Assembly (NCBI GenBank): GCA_965223085.1
Contig: OZ244981.1
Location: 4,278,001 to 4,342,000, forward strand
DNA: 64,000 nucleotides
Direction: 5' to 3'
Source of the DNA: CBDCVO01 sp965223085
GTDB taxonomy: Bacteria; Pseudomonadota; Gammaproteobacteria; Ga0077536
Positions 45,301 through 53,403 of this stretch are shown here, in pieces; position 1 is the stretch's first letter; each line of letters starts with the position of its first letter. The notes beneath the pieces are model-generated. The model saw nothing but the letters and a program-made list of their open reading frames with translations. It did no database searches and had not been told where the DNA came from. The position numbers and the translations under genes are program-made.

Positions 45301-45456
45301 GGTCTCGTTATCATTGCCGGACTCGGGATCGGAACAGTATTTACGTTATTTGTGGTTCCTGCGTTCTACATGCTGCTAGCACGGGACCATAAAGCGCAAC
45401 ACGATGCCGAAGTCAAACGCGAGCAAGATTTGGGGCTCGCAGTGCAGGAGAGGTAA
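42367..45456 (+). CDS. RND efflux inner-membrane permease (HAE-1/AcrB family)
   Basis: 1029 residues with the AcrB-like layout of twelve helices and two large periplasmic loops. The N-terminus is FTDIFVRRPVLASVISLMI; TM4 carries the proton-relay pair in GLVVDDAIVVVENV, and TM10 the Lys in GLIAKNGILIVEFANQL. It is closer to the MdtB/MdtC and MexF-like proton-driven pumps than to metal exporters of the CzcA kind. The gene starts at the A of a TAATG junction with the adaptor gene and ends in another TAATG with the SDR gene. Confidence 0.95.
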   Translation: MTFTDIFVRRPVLASVISLMILVLGTRAVVSLDLRQFPKLENTVVTVSTTYPGASAELIKGFITTPLQQAIAEADGIDYMSSSSKQGVSSIDVTMKLNYDAHSAVSEIQSKVASQRNVLPDAADDPVIQSKTGESTALMYIAFYSDTMTSQQITDYLLRVVRPQLQAIPGVARAQIFGNRFYAMRVWLDPRKMTGLGVTASDVRSALQANNYLVGAGSTKNNLVTVDLSTTTDINRVEDFRDLVVRAADGIVVRVGDVAELEMGAANYDSNAWYKTNTASYIGIEPTPGANPLTVARAVRDLMPELRQQMPDPLKVHVPYDASEFIEQSIQEVFTTLAEAVAIVLVVIFLSLGSIRAAIVPAVAVPLSIIGAAFLMLLMEFSLNTLTLLAMVLAIGLVVDDAIVVVENVHRHMIEGKSAFEAALVGARELRLPIIAMTTTLIAVYAPIGFMSGLVGSLFTEFAYALSAAVLISGIVALTLSPMLSSKVLREGAPGWFERQAESFFNAIANAYRYLLHHALSYIPVTIFFGFAILLSNVPMFLFSQQELAPNEDQAILFVHGRGPEAANLNYTETYAREIFEAYETVPEYSESFFILGFGNSPNTVFSGFKLTPSLQRSRSQSEIQPELQQKLNDVTGFQTAVFPRPSLPGSSRGLPLQFVVLTPENYADLDAASDELLEQALATGQFMFLQKSVEFARPKTTVVIDRDRAGVLGVKMEDIGRELATLLGEGHANWFNLQGRSYKVIPQASLEFRGNKQMIESFYVRTSSGRLMPLSTLVSFKESVEPSQLTQFQQLNSLTLQGLATPGVSMGGAIETLEKTARDVLPPGYTWDFAGVSRQYAQQGNVLLITFFVALLVIYLVLAAQFESWRDPLVIMMSVPMSIAGALVFVTLGFASINIYTQIGLITLIGLIAKNGILIVEFANQLQIVAGLSKREAIERGAMTRLRPIIMTTVSMMVAMVPLLLATGPGAVSRSHIGLVIIAGLGIGTVFTLFVVPAFYMLLARDHKAQHDAEVKREQDLGLAVQER

Positions 45457-46238
45457 TGTCCATGACGCAGGATCTTTTTGACTTGAGCGGGAAAGTCGCC
45501 TTGATCACCGGTGGCAGTCGTGGCCTCGGGCGAGAAATGGCGCTCGCGTTCGCAGAACACGGCGCCGATGTAGCGATCGCAAGCCGCAAGATCGACCGAT
45601 GTGAAGCGACCGCGAAAGAAATCGAAGCACGCGGCCAACGGGGGTTTGCGCACGCCTGCCATGTCGGCAAGTGGGCCGACCTAGATCGCCTCGCTGCCGC
45701 CGTATACGCTCACTTCGGTCGCATCGATGTGCTGGTGAACAATGCCGGTTTATCACCGCTCTACGACTCCCTAGAGCAACTCAGCGAGGAGCTATTCGAT
45801 AACGTCGTCGCGATCAACCTCAAGGGTCCGTTGCGCCTCAGCGCCCTCATCGGTCCGCGCATGGCTGCGGGAGACGGCGGCAGTATTATCAATGTATCGA
45901 GCACCGCCGCGGTGACACCGAGTCCGAAATCGGAACCTTACGCCGCTGCCAAAGCCGGATTGAACGAACTAACGCGCACGCTCGCCTACACCTACGCGCC
46001 GAAGGTACGCGTCAACTGCATTATGCCCGGGCCTTTCTTAACCGATATTTCTAAAGCCTGGGACCTGGAAAAATTTCAGCAACGCGCCGCAACACACATC
46101 CCACTACAGCGCGGCGGCGAACCCCAAGAAATCGTCGGCGCAGCATTGTATCTCGCCAGTAGCGCGTCGAGTTACACGACCGGTTCGATCATCGCTGTCG
46201 ACGGCGGCTGCCAAGGCAATCCAGGACTGGTTGAATAG
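45456..46238 (+). CDS. Short-chain dehydrogenase/reductase, coupled to the RND pump
   Basis: 260 residues. Features are the Rossmann motif TGGSRGLGRE near residue 19, NNAG, the catalytic Ser in NVSSTAA and Y-x3-K in YAAAKAG. C-terminal GG(C) ends of the classical type. It overlaps the pump gene stop codon by one base (TAATG), so it is translated with the efflux system. It probably acts on a hydroxy or keto compound with NAD(P); a link to a pump substrate is possible but unproven. Confidence 0.9.
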   Translation: MSMTQDLFDLSGKVALITGGSRGLGREMALAFAEHGADVAIASRKIDRCEATAKEIEARGQRGFAHACHVGKWADLDRLAAAVYAHFGRIDVLVNNAGLSPLYDSLEQLSEELFDNVVAINLKGPLRLSALIGPRMAAGDGGSIINVSSTAAVTPSPKSEPYAAAKAGLNELTRTLAYTYAPKVRVNCIMPGPFLTDISKAWDLEKFQQRAATHIPLQRGGEPQEIVGAALYLASSASSYTTGSIIAVDGGCQGNPGLVE

Positions 46239-46249
46239 CAAACTTTGTC

Positions 46250-46269
46250 TAAGTCCGACAGACCGCAAG
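46250..46269 (+). repeat. 20-bp dispersed repeat, copy 1
   Basis: TAAGTCCGACAGACCGCAAG, 18 of 20 bases identical to the complement of 58641-58660. Both copies are within 12 bases of a stop codon. Confidence 0.45.
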
Positions 46270-46401
46270 TTGAGGATTTTACCCGGGGAGCGGGGATGCC
46301 GGTGCGCGCAGGTTCGTCTGGCGACCGCGCCGGAAACCGAATCATAACCGTAACGACGCTGAGGCTAAGGCGCGATGCCGAGTAAACGACCGCGACAGAA
46401 T

Positions 46402-47181
46402 TCATGACTTGGTTGGCTTACGGGCAAAAAAACGCGCGCAATAATCCTGAGGCTCATTGGTCTCATAGGCCGCCCGGAAGGCCGCGACGCCCGCCTCGAT
46501 CGCCGTGCCGAGAGAGACTTCTTCCCAGTAGTTGATCAAGCGTTTTTGTGTCGTGATCGCGTAGGGTCCGCCGGCGAGAATATCGTCAACGATCTGCGCG
46601 ACGACGTGCTCTAGTTCCGTGGCGCTTGCCAACTGCTCGATCAACCCGATGCGGTGTGCTTCGGTTGCCTCGATTACATGGCCGCGTAGCAGCAATTCTC
46701 GCGTCTTGCCCCATCCGATCAGTTGCGGCAACAGCGCCGCCTCGACGACCGAGGGCACACCGACGCGCACTTCGGGCATCCCGAATGAGGCGCCAGCGGC
46801 GGCGATGCGAATATCGCAGGCCGCCGCGATCTCCAGCCCTGCGCCGAGACAGTAACCCTCGATGGCCGCGAGCGCCGGTGCCGAGCAACGACGTAGCGCC
46901 TCGCATACGCCATGAACCGCACGAATAAAGGATTCGGCCGTGACGCGATCCAGTACCGCCAATTCTCGCAAATCCGCACCACCGATCCACCCCCGGGCGC
47001 TGGGAAGTGCGGATCTCAGCACAATGGCGCGCACCGCTTCGTCATCCGCTAGCTCGTGCAGTACCTCACCCAAGGCTAACATCGTCTCGCGACCGAGCAA
47101 ATTGAGCTCCGTGCGTCCACGAATACCGAGGATCACGACATCACCGTTGTCACGGTGTTCACGTTGTAGCGTAGGTTCCAT
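46402..47181 (-). CDS. Enoyl-CoA hydratase/isomerase family protein
   Basis: 259 residues from ATG 47181. Crotonase fold: RSALPSARGWIGGADLRELA (oxyanion-hole region 1), PALAAIEGYCLGAGLEIAAACDIRIA (oxyanion hole 2) and MPEVRVGVPSVVEAALLPQLIG. The glutamates of classical hydratase are not clearly both present, so it may be an isomerase or hydrolase relative. A GTG at 47229 would extend the frame over the preceding lipoprotein gene; I chose the ATG. Could act with either acyl-CoA dehydrogenase in this window. Confidence 0.85.
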   Translation of the reverse strand: MEPTLQREHRDNGDVVILGIRGRTELNLLGRETMLALGEVLHELADDEAVRAIVLRSALPSARGWIGGADLRELAVLDRVTAESFIRAVHGVCEALRRCSAPALAAIEGYCLGAGLEIAAACDIRIAAAGASFGMPEVRVGVPSVVEAALLPQLIGWGKTRELLLRGHVIEATEAHRIGLIEQLASATELEHVVAQIVDDILAGGPYAITTQKRLINYWEEVSLGTAIEAGVAAFRAAYETNEPQDYCARFFARKPTKS

Positions 47182-47203
47182 CCTCGGTCCCAACAGTAGC
47201 CCC

Positions 47204-47578
47204 TTAGCAGCCCTGTACCACCGTCGCACGTGGTGGAGATACCGTCACGCGCACACCTCTATCGGGGCGATCGGCGGCGCGTAGACAGACCAAAGCTTGG
47301 TCAGCGCTAATCCAACGTGCACCAATATTTTTGGTCGTAAAAGGAACACCATCATTTGCTAACGTCGTGGTCGACAAGCGCTGTGCCTGCGCCGCATCTT
47401 GAGGTTCTAGATAGACAACAACTTTGTGTGGTGAAAGTGGAAATGCTGGGGCGATGACGGTGACGAGCAAAGTGTGTTTTTTGTCTGGAGAGCGTAGACG
47501 CGTGAACACTTCTTCGCGTGATGCCTCGGAACATGCGAACAATAAAAGGAGCAATCCAACAACGCTGCTTGCTCTCAT
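47204..47578 (-). CDS. Small predicted lipoprotein, hypothetical
   Basis: 124 residues. The N-terminus MRASSVVGLLLLLFACSEA is a lipoprotein signal with a Cys at position 16 or so (LFAC). The rest is a compact domain rich in beta strands (HTLLVTVIAPAFPLSPHKVVVYLEPQ) ending at VVQGC. No family recognised. It is 22 bases upstream of the crotonase-like gene on the same strand. Confidence 0.65.
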   Translation of the reverse strand: MRASSVVGLLLLLFACSEASREEVFTRLRSPDKKHTLLVTVIAPAFPLSPHKVVVYLEPQDAAQAQRLSTTTLANDGVPFTTKNIGARWISADQALVCLRAADRPDRGVRVTVSPPRATVVQGC

Positions 47579-47662
47579 GCAGGACGACCTAGTGGGTTAT
47601 TTCCGCGGCGTGACGACGGTTAAGTCGCAGACTGTCACCGCGGTGAAATTTCAAGTATCTGC

Positions 47663-48673
47663 TCATTCCAGCAATTCTGCTAACGCAGCATCAATAAAAT
47701 CCTGATCCGCAGCCATGACCCCGAAACCGGCCGCGTGCCCCCACAACGATGGCATAGCACGCAATTCAGCGTTTGGCATCAATGCGACTTCTTGTTCGTT
47801 GTCGGCAACGCGAAAATAGAGATCCGTGGTACTCGGTATAACGATTGCGCGCGCCTCAATCGCACCTAGCGCGGCCGCCAAATTCCCATTGTAGACCGGA
47901 TTCGCGCTGATATCGCCGGCAAGCCACGTCGCCGCCATGGCAAGCAAATCATTCGCGTCGTTTTGCAAAAAATAGGTTTGGGTAAAACGCACCACGTCTT
48001 CGCGACTCCGCAACCCCAATTCCGTGTATCGCTTTTCGCGCATAAAATCCTGTGAGAACAGCCACGCAGCGTAGATCTTTGCGAACGCCAACAAGCCGCG
48101 CAGCGGTGGTGATTCATACCATCCATCCTGGAACGTCGCATCCAGCCGCAGCGCCGTGCAAGCGCTGTCCACAAAGAGATAATTGTGTTCCGAGGTTCGG
48201 GCAGAGCCGCAAATCGGAGCGATAGCAATGACTTTTTTGGGACTGAGTGCACCCCACTGAAATGCCTGTTGCGCGCCCATCGAAAATCCCGCCACCAAAC
48301 GCAATTGCTGCGCACCTAATTCTTCAAATAGCAATTTTTGCTGGCACACTACGTTATCGTAGAGAGTAAACAACGGAAATGCGCCGCGGCCATGAGGTGC
48401 CAAGGTATTGCTCGGCGAGCTCGACAAGCCATTACCAAACATATTAGGTATCACGATAAAATACCGCCTCGGATCGATAGGGCGATCAGGGCCAAGAAAA
48501 TACTCTGTCTCGCCGTGCCTTCCACCGTAGAACGTCGGTATGACAACGACATTGTCGCGTGCCGCGTTGAGCTCGCCAAAAGTCTTATACGCGAGCCGCA
48601 CGTCTAAGGTTACACCAGATTGCGTGGTGAACCCGGGAATTGCGTAAGTTTTGTAGTCGTTCACGGGTTGCAA
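47663..48673 (-). CDS. MetX-like alpha/beta hydrolase (homoserine acetyltransferase family)
   Basis: 336 residues. The N-terminal LAYKTFGELNAARDNVVVIPTFYGG and IPNMFGNGLSSSPSN segments and the nucleophile GFSMGAQQAFQWG are those of the homoserine O-acetyltransferase-like hydrolases. The catalytic His lies in LWGHAAG and the Asp in STTDLYF. True MetX has a GGSMGGMQ elbow, and here the GFSMG form is seen in relatives that are hydrolases rather than acetyltransferases. So I do not call it metX, although O-acetylhomoserine is the substrate of the metY in this window. Confidence 0.83.
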   Translation of the reverse strand: MQPVNDYKTYAIPGFTTQSGVTLDVRLAYKTFGELNAARDNVVVIPTFYGGRHGETEYFLGPDRPIDPRRYFIVIPNMFGNGLSSSPSNTLAPHGRGAFPLFTLYDNVVCQQKLLFEELGAQQLRLVAGFSMGAQQAFQWGALSPKKVIAIAPICGSARTSEHNYLFVDSACTALRLDATFQDGWYESPPLRGLLAFAKIYAAWLFSQDFMREKRYTELGLRSREDVVRFTQTYFLQNDANDLLAMAATWLAGDISANPVYNGNLAAALGAIEARAIVIPSTTDLYFRVADNEQEVALMPNAELRAMPSLWGHAAGFGVMAADQDFIDAALAELLE

Positions 48674-48752
48674 TCAGGTTCAGTACGTGCTCAAAGTCCA
48701 CATGGGATTAATTGTGCTCAGCAAACAAAATAATGCGTGAGGCATCATCGCG

Positions 48753-50375
48753 ATGACCACCCTGCGACAGTGGTTTAACGATAACATTCTCGAGCTCGGT
48801 CGCGAAATACGGTTGTCGTTTCTACCACCGTTAATGGTTTACCTCGCGGCGGGTATTCAGGGCTTAACCGGAATAGTCGGAACTTTTTTCATTAAAGATT
48901 ACCTCGGCTTATCCGCCGCATTCCTTGCAGCTCTAGGTTTCTGGGCTGGGATCCCGTGGGCGCTGAAGATGCCACTAGGTCATCTCGTCGACCTGCTGTG
49001 GCGCTATAAAGCGTTTTTTGTTTTTCTCGGTGCCGCCTTGGTCACGACGGGTCTGCTGATTATGATCGGTTTGATCTCTGATCCCGTCGCGATGCGCCGC
49101 GTGTTGCCAGCTGAGCATTGGTTTGTCATCGCCGCACTGCTCTCACCGGTTGGTTACATGATGCAAGACACCGTCGCCGACGCGATGACCGTCGAGGCAG
49201 TTCCACGTGTCGATGATAGCGGCCAGCCAGTCCCTGCCGCACAGCGGCGTTTAATGAACACGACCATGCAAACCTTAGGTCGCGTCGCTATTGTCGGCGG
49301 AGGCGTTCTCGTCTCACTCGTCAACGTCTATATGTTTCGAAATGTTGAAACGCTCGCAGAAGCGGAACGCACCGCAATATATGCCGACGTCTACCGCCTC
49401 GCTTTGATCATTCCCGTGATTTCCGTGCTGGGAGTCATCCTCGCTTGGCGGCTAAAACGACGCCGGATCTCGACTTTGCGAGCGCATGGCAAATCCCCAG
49501 CAGAAATTGCCGCGTTGTTGGACATTCACAGCGAAACGCCACAGCCGAACTGGTGGATACTCGTTGGTAGTGCGATTTTTGTCGCGCTCACGCTTTTTAT
49601 CGGCTTAGGCAAATTCACTTACGGCCAGGAACTGATCTTTTTGGGTTCCATGACGGTCGTCGGCGTCTTAATGTGGAAGTTGTTGCAAGAACTCGATGAG
49701 GCTGCACGTCGTACCTTGCTCGGCACGGCGATCATTATTTTTGCGTTTCGGGCACTACCGGGTCCTGGTGCTGGTTCTAGCTGGTGGATGATCGACGAAT
49801 TGGGGTTCGACCAAGCATTTCTCGCCAAGCTCGCTTTGATCGCAAGCTGTTTGACGTTAGTTGGACTATTCGCCTTTCGCCGCTTGATGGCACAAGCATC
49901 GATCGCCTACATCGTTGCCTTGCTAACGATCATAGGATTTCTATTGGGCTTACCGATCATAGGCATGTATTTCGGCCTCCATGAGTGGACCGCTGAGCTC
50001 ACCGGTGGCCTCGTCGATGCTCGCTTCATCGCCTTAGTAGATACCGCATTGGAATCGCCGCTAGGACAAATATCCATGGTGCCGATGTTGGCCTGGATCG
50101 CCAACTCTGCGCCGCCACACCTGAAAGCGACTTTTTTCGCGGTCATGGCGTCGTTTACCAACCTCGCCCTCTCAGCCGCGCAACTCGGTACAAAGTATCT
50201 CAATCTCCTGTTCACTGTGACCCGAGAAGTTCGTCACCCCGTCACCCAAGCCGTTACCCAAGCGGCCGACTACAGCGAGCTAGGGGCATTGCTGATCGTC
50301 GTGAGCGTGCTGGCCCTCGCCCTACCGCTATTCACCATTGCCGCAACCCGGGCGCTTGGTCTGCGGAGCGCCTAG
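48753..50375 (+). CDS. MFS/BT1-like (folate-biopterin transporter family) membrane protein
   Basis: 540 residues with about twelve helices. The N-terminus (YLAAGIQGLTGIVGTFFIKDYLGLSAAFLAALGFWAGIPWALKMPLGHLVD) matches the BT1 family opening. The MMQDTVADAMTVE segment and a long loop around residues 245-270 also fit. BT1 proteins move folates or pterins; bacterial members have few known substrates. The stop codon TAG is also the start of a repeat copy at 50373-50389. Confidence 0.75.
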   Translation: MTTLRQWFNDNILELGREIRLSFLPPLMVYLAAGIQGLTGIVGTFFIKDYLGLSAAFLAALGFWAGIPWALKMPLGHLVDLLWRYKAFFVFLGAALVTTGLLIMIGLISDPVAMRRVLPAEHWFVIAALLSPVGYMMQDTVADAMTVEAVPRVDDSGQPVPAAQRRLMNTTMQTLGRVAIVGGGVLVSLVNVYMFRNVETLAEAERTAIYADVYRLALIIPVISVLGVILAWRLKRRRISTLRAHGKSPAEIAALLDIHSETPQPNWWILVGSAIFVALTLFIGLGKFTYGQELIFLGSMTVVGVLMWKLLQELDEAARRTLLGTAIIIFAFRALPGPGAGSSWWMIDELGFDQAFLAKLALIASCLTLVGLFAFRRLMAQASIAYIVALLTIIGFLLGLPIIGMYFGLHEWTAELTGGLVDARFIALVDTALESPLGQISMVPMLAWIANSAPPHLKATFFAVMASFTNLALSAAQLGTKYLNLLFTVTREVRHPVTQAVTQAADYSELGALLIVVSVLALALPLFTIAATRALGLRSA

Positions 50376-50389
50376 CCCGGATATTGCAC
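50373..50389 (-). repeat. Dispersed half-palindrome copy over a stop codon
   Basis: TAGCCCGGATATTGCAC; its first three bases are the stop codon of the BT1-like transporter gene. Identical to the copy at 9531-9547. Confidence 0.55.
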
Positions 50390-50410
50390 GAGAGGCTTGC
50401 GACGCGGTGT

Positions 50411-50704
50411 TTAGAAAAAAAACCGCCAGATGACCCACAGCGGGAAACCGAGCACCGCAACGCTCGTCACCAGCAGCAACGCGAGATTTGTCGGGTCGAC
50501 ACCGTCGCGATTGAGCGCGCGCCAGTGTCGATCGCACCACGCCCCTTCTTGACCCGTGATGGGATGAGGGCGCCGGTGCCCCGGCCGACCACATAAGGCA
50601 CAGCGGCCACAATAGCCTACGGGCAACGGCGCGGCATCGTTTCGGTGGCGCGGCCGTTTTCCCGCACCACAGGCACAATCAGCGGTTTTCGCTCTCTTGC
50701 TCAT
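50411..50704 (-). CDS. Cys-rich zinc-ribbon protein with one C-terminal membrane helix
   Basis: 97 residues from ATG 50704. An N-terminal CAC and a CGRCALCGRPGHRRPHP cluster with a later CDRHW fit a small metal-binding ribbon (about residues 10-60), and residues 75-95 form a membrane helix (LALLLVTSVAVLGFPLWVIW). No named family is recognised. It is divergent to the RnfD-like gene at 50860 with a 155-base gap, so the two may share a control region. Confidence 0.65.
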   Translation of the reverse strand: MSKRAKTADCACGAGKRPRHRNDAAPLPVGYCGRCALCGRPGHRRPHPITGQEGAWCDRHWRALNRDGVDPTNLALLLVTSVAVLGFPLWVIWRFFF

Positions 50705-50859
50705 AACCGCATTGTCAGTGACGGCGCATCCTGGCAGCAAGTGCGGCGTAGTCCTAGCGGCGCGGCCGTCGACCATGCAACAGAAATCGACGATTCATTA
50801 ACCCCGCAACGGCCCTCCCTGCGTTCGTATGGATATCGCCCTGTTTGCCGGAGTTCATG

Positions 50860-51699
50860 ATGCGCCGTTTGCTTCTCACCGACCCTCGCTACTACCAGAT
50901 GGTCACGTTATCCGCCGTTATGTTGTTTGGGCTTGCCCGCTGCGACTTGCAACTTCAAGGGCTGGTTTGTGGGGCGATCCTGTGCAGCGTCTTGGTGAGC
51001 GAGCGCTTAGCGGCCAACTTGGTTTCACAGCGGCAATTCGAGTGGCGGAGTGCACTGATCACGGGCTTGTCTTTGTGTTTGCTATTGCGCACTTCTGTAC
51101 CGTGGCTCGCGGCCAGCACCGGTGCGCTCGCTATCGCCAGCAAATATTTATTGCGTGGACCCCGGGGGCATTTGTTTAACCCTTCTGCCTTAGCACTCGT
51201 CGCGGCGACTTCGATATTCGACCAAGCGTGGATCAGCCCTGGGCAGTGGGGACACAGCTACAATCTTTGTTTACTCGCTTGTGGTTGTGGCCTCATCGTC
51301 GTCTCACGTGCTGCGCGCCTCGACGTCTCGTTGGCCTTGCTGCTGAGCTACGCCGCCTTAGTGGCCGCCCGCGCCTACTATCTAGACGATCCACTCGCGC
51401 TAGTCGGCCACCAACTTAGCAATGGTTCGCTACTGATTTTTGCGTTTTTCATGATTTCAGATCCGCGCACGACGCCCGCTACGCGTGCCGGCCGCATTAG
51501 CTTTGCAATGGTAGTTGCGATCCTCGCTTATTGGTGGGAATTCGTCCGCTACGAGCCGAACGGCCTGATCTTCGCCTTAGTCTGGTGTGCCCCGCTGATC
51601 CCGGCCTTAGACCGTCTTTTCCCCGCGCGGGACACGGCTCGACCCTGTCGCGATCCCGCGGCAACGTCCGCCGCAGTCACACCGCTAGCCCGCTTTTAA
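50860..51699 (+). CDS. Stand-alone RnfD/NqrB-like membrane protein
   Basis: 279 residues, about eight hydrophobic helices. The flavin-attachment-like segment GPRGHLFNPSALALVAA is of the NqrB/RnfD type, where FMN is bound to the Thr of an S-(G)-A-T motif; here the aligned region reads NPSALALVAATS. A second matching patch is LIFAFFMISDPRTTPATR. No other rnf or nqr genes are nearby. The ATG at 50860 has GGAG six bases upstream; a second ATG lies just before it. The next gene, a DUF2330 protein, begins 24 bases after its stop. Confidence 0.8.
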   Translation: MRRLLLTDPRYYQMVTLSAVMLFGLARCDLQLQGLVCGAILCSVLVSERLAANLVSQRQFEWRSALITGLSLCLLLRTSVPWLAASTGALAIASKYLLRGPRGHLFNPSALALVAATSIFDQAWISPGQWGHSYNLCLLACGCGLIVVSRAARLDVSLALLLSYAALVAARAYYLDDPLALVGHQLSNGSLLIFAFFMISDPRTTPATRAGRISFAMVVAILAYWWEFVRYEPNGLIFALVWCAPLIPALDRLFPARDTARPCRDPAATSAAVTPLARF

Positions 51700-51723
51700 T
51701 TAACAAGCAAGAGGAGTTATTAC

Positions 51724-53049
51724 ATGTCGAAAACCACTGCCAATCGTATTTTGCTACTCATCAGTCTCACGTTTACGGGTCAATGCGTCGCATTTTGTGG
51801 CTTCTATGTCGCCCGTGCCGATGCGGAGCTCTACAACCAAGCCTCGCAAGTCGTTCTCGTGCGCGACCAAAATAAAACCGTGATCACGATGAAAAACGAC
51901 TTTCGAGGCGACACCAACGAGTTCGCACTTATCGTTCCGGTGCCGACGATGATCGAACGTGAACAAATTAACGTCGCTGATCCCGCGCTGCTCGATCGTC
52001 TCGACGCCTATACAGCGCCGCGCTTAGTGGAATATTTCGACGCCGACCCTTGCCGAACACTGTATCGCCTGGAAGCGCCTATGGCAAATGCAGTCAGCGA
52101 GATGTCAGCAAAGTCGAGTACCCCGCGTGCGCGTTCTCTCGGGGTGACCGTCGAAGCGCGCTACGCCGTGGGTGAGTACGATATTCTCATCTTATCCGCG
52201 ACCCAAAGCGCAGGACTCATGCGATGGTTAGACGAGAACAACTACGAAATCCCCACTGACGCCGGTAAAGTGATCGCCGGCTACCTCAAGCAAGGTATGC
52301 GATTTTTCGTCGCCAGAGTTAACTTGGAGACCCAAGCGAAGCTCGGCTACTCGTTTCTCCGTCCGTTGCAAATCGCCTACGACAGTCCCCGCTTCATGTT
52401 GCCGATACGGCTCGGCATGGTGAACGCCAACGGCCCCCAAGACCTCTACGTCTATACCTTGACCCGTACCGGCCGTGTTGAGACACGTAATTATCCCACC
52501 GCACGTATTCCCAGCGGTGAGACATTGCCGGTTTCGGTGCAAGCAAAATTTGCTGATTTCTATCGCGCAATGTTTACCCGCACGCATGAGCAACATCGCG
52601 CCCGCGCGAGCATTCTCGAATACGCTTGGGACATGGCGTGGTGTGATCCCTGCGCTGCAGATCCCCTAAGCGCACAAGAACTGCGCGCCTTAGGGGTCTT
52701 TTGGCTAGACGCAAACGCGGCTACCAACCAGGGTGTGAACACATTTGTCACCCGCCTGCACATCCGCTACGACCAGCAACATTTTCCCGAAGATCTCATG
52801 TTCATTGAAACGGGTGATCGCGAAAATTTTCAAGGTCGCTATGTGATCCGCCATCCGTGGACAGGCGCTAGCCGCTGTCCGGCGGCGACGAAATACTTCA
52901 CCGTAACACTGCCGCAGCAACGACGTGCGGCCGCGATACAGTTGGCGAACCTCACCGGTTGGCCCGCGCCAACAGCGAATATTTCCACAGGTGAAGCGCG
53001 CGCACCGTGGTGGCGGTTCTTGTGGAAAAATTCGCGCAGCACACCGTAA
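51724..53049 (+). CDS. DUF2330 domain protein, exported
   Basis: 441 residues. A signal-like N-terminus (ILLLISLTFTGQCVA) is followed by the DUF2330 core, with CGFYVARADAELYNQASQVVLVRD and NDFRGDTNEFALIVPVPT near the start. It has a Cys pair near residue 315 (CDPC) and a C-terminal cysteine (RCPAAT). Its ribosome site AAGAGGAG is seven bases upstream. The pairing with a RnfD-like gene recalls other genomes, suggesting a membrane redox protein with an exported partner (inference). No activity is known for the family. Confidence 0.85.
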   Translation: MSKTTANRILLLISLTFTGQCVAFCGFYVARADAELYNQASQVVLVRDQNKTVITMKNDFRGDTNEFALIVPVPTMIEREQINVADPALLDRLDAYTAPRLVEYFDADPCRTLYRLEAPMANAVSEMSAKSSTPRARSLGVTVEARYAVGEYDILILSATQSAGLMRWLDENNYEIPTDAGKVIAGYLKQGMRFFVARVNLETQAKLGYSFLRPLQIAYDSPRFMLPIRLGMVNANGPQDLYVYTLTRTGRVETRNYPTARIPSGETLPVSVQAKFADFYRAMFTRTHEQHRARASILEYAWDMAWCDPCAADPLSAQELRALGVFWLDANAATNQGVNTFVTRLHIRYDQQHFPEDLMFIETGDRENFQGRYVIRHPWTGASRCPAATKYFTVTLPQQRRAAAIQLANLTGWPAPTANISTGEARAPWWRFLWKNSRSTP

Positions 53050-53403
53050 CAACGCTCATATGTTGCGTCGCGCCACACGCACAGCGGCGGACATGATATT
53101 TAGGTCCAGACCTGCCGAGACACGTCAGTTTGTGCCGCTGGTGGGTCAACCGACGACGCCGAGCGCAGACTTGACACTTAATTTGAAACGCTGCACGGCG
53201 TCAGCAGCGCCCCCACCGCAGTGCGCGTTGTGACTTCCGCCGACTTCACGAGGATCTAATTGTGACGGTGTTCGCACATTGCCGCGGGCTGTTACCGAAA
53301 TAGATCATTTGGCATGTCGATTGCAACTATGGTGACATCTGAAACACCGAGTGATTGTGACCTTAGCAACGCAGTACAGACTTCTCCCTCCCTCCGCGAA
53401 ACT
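53050..53403. other. Intergenic region between the DUF2330 gene and msrA
   Basis: About 350 bases without a credible gene. On the plus strand it ends just before a strong hairpin at 53407-53424, so an unannotated short transcript or the 3' end of the DUF2330 mRNA may end there. Confidence 0.4.
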
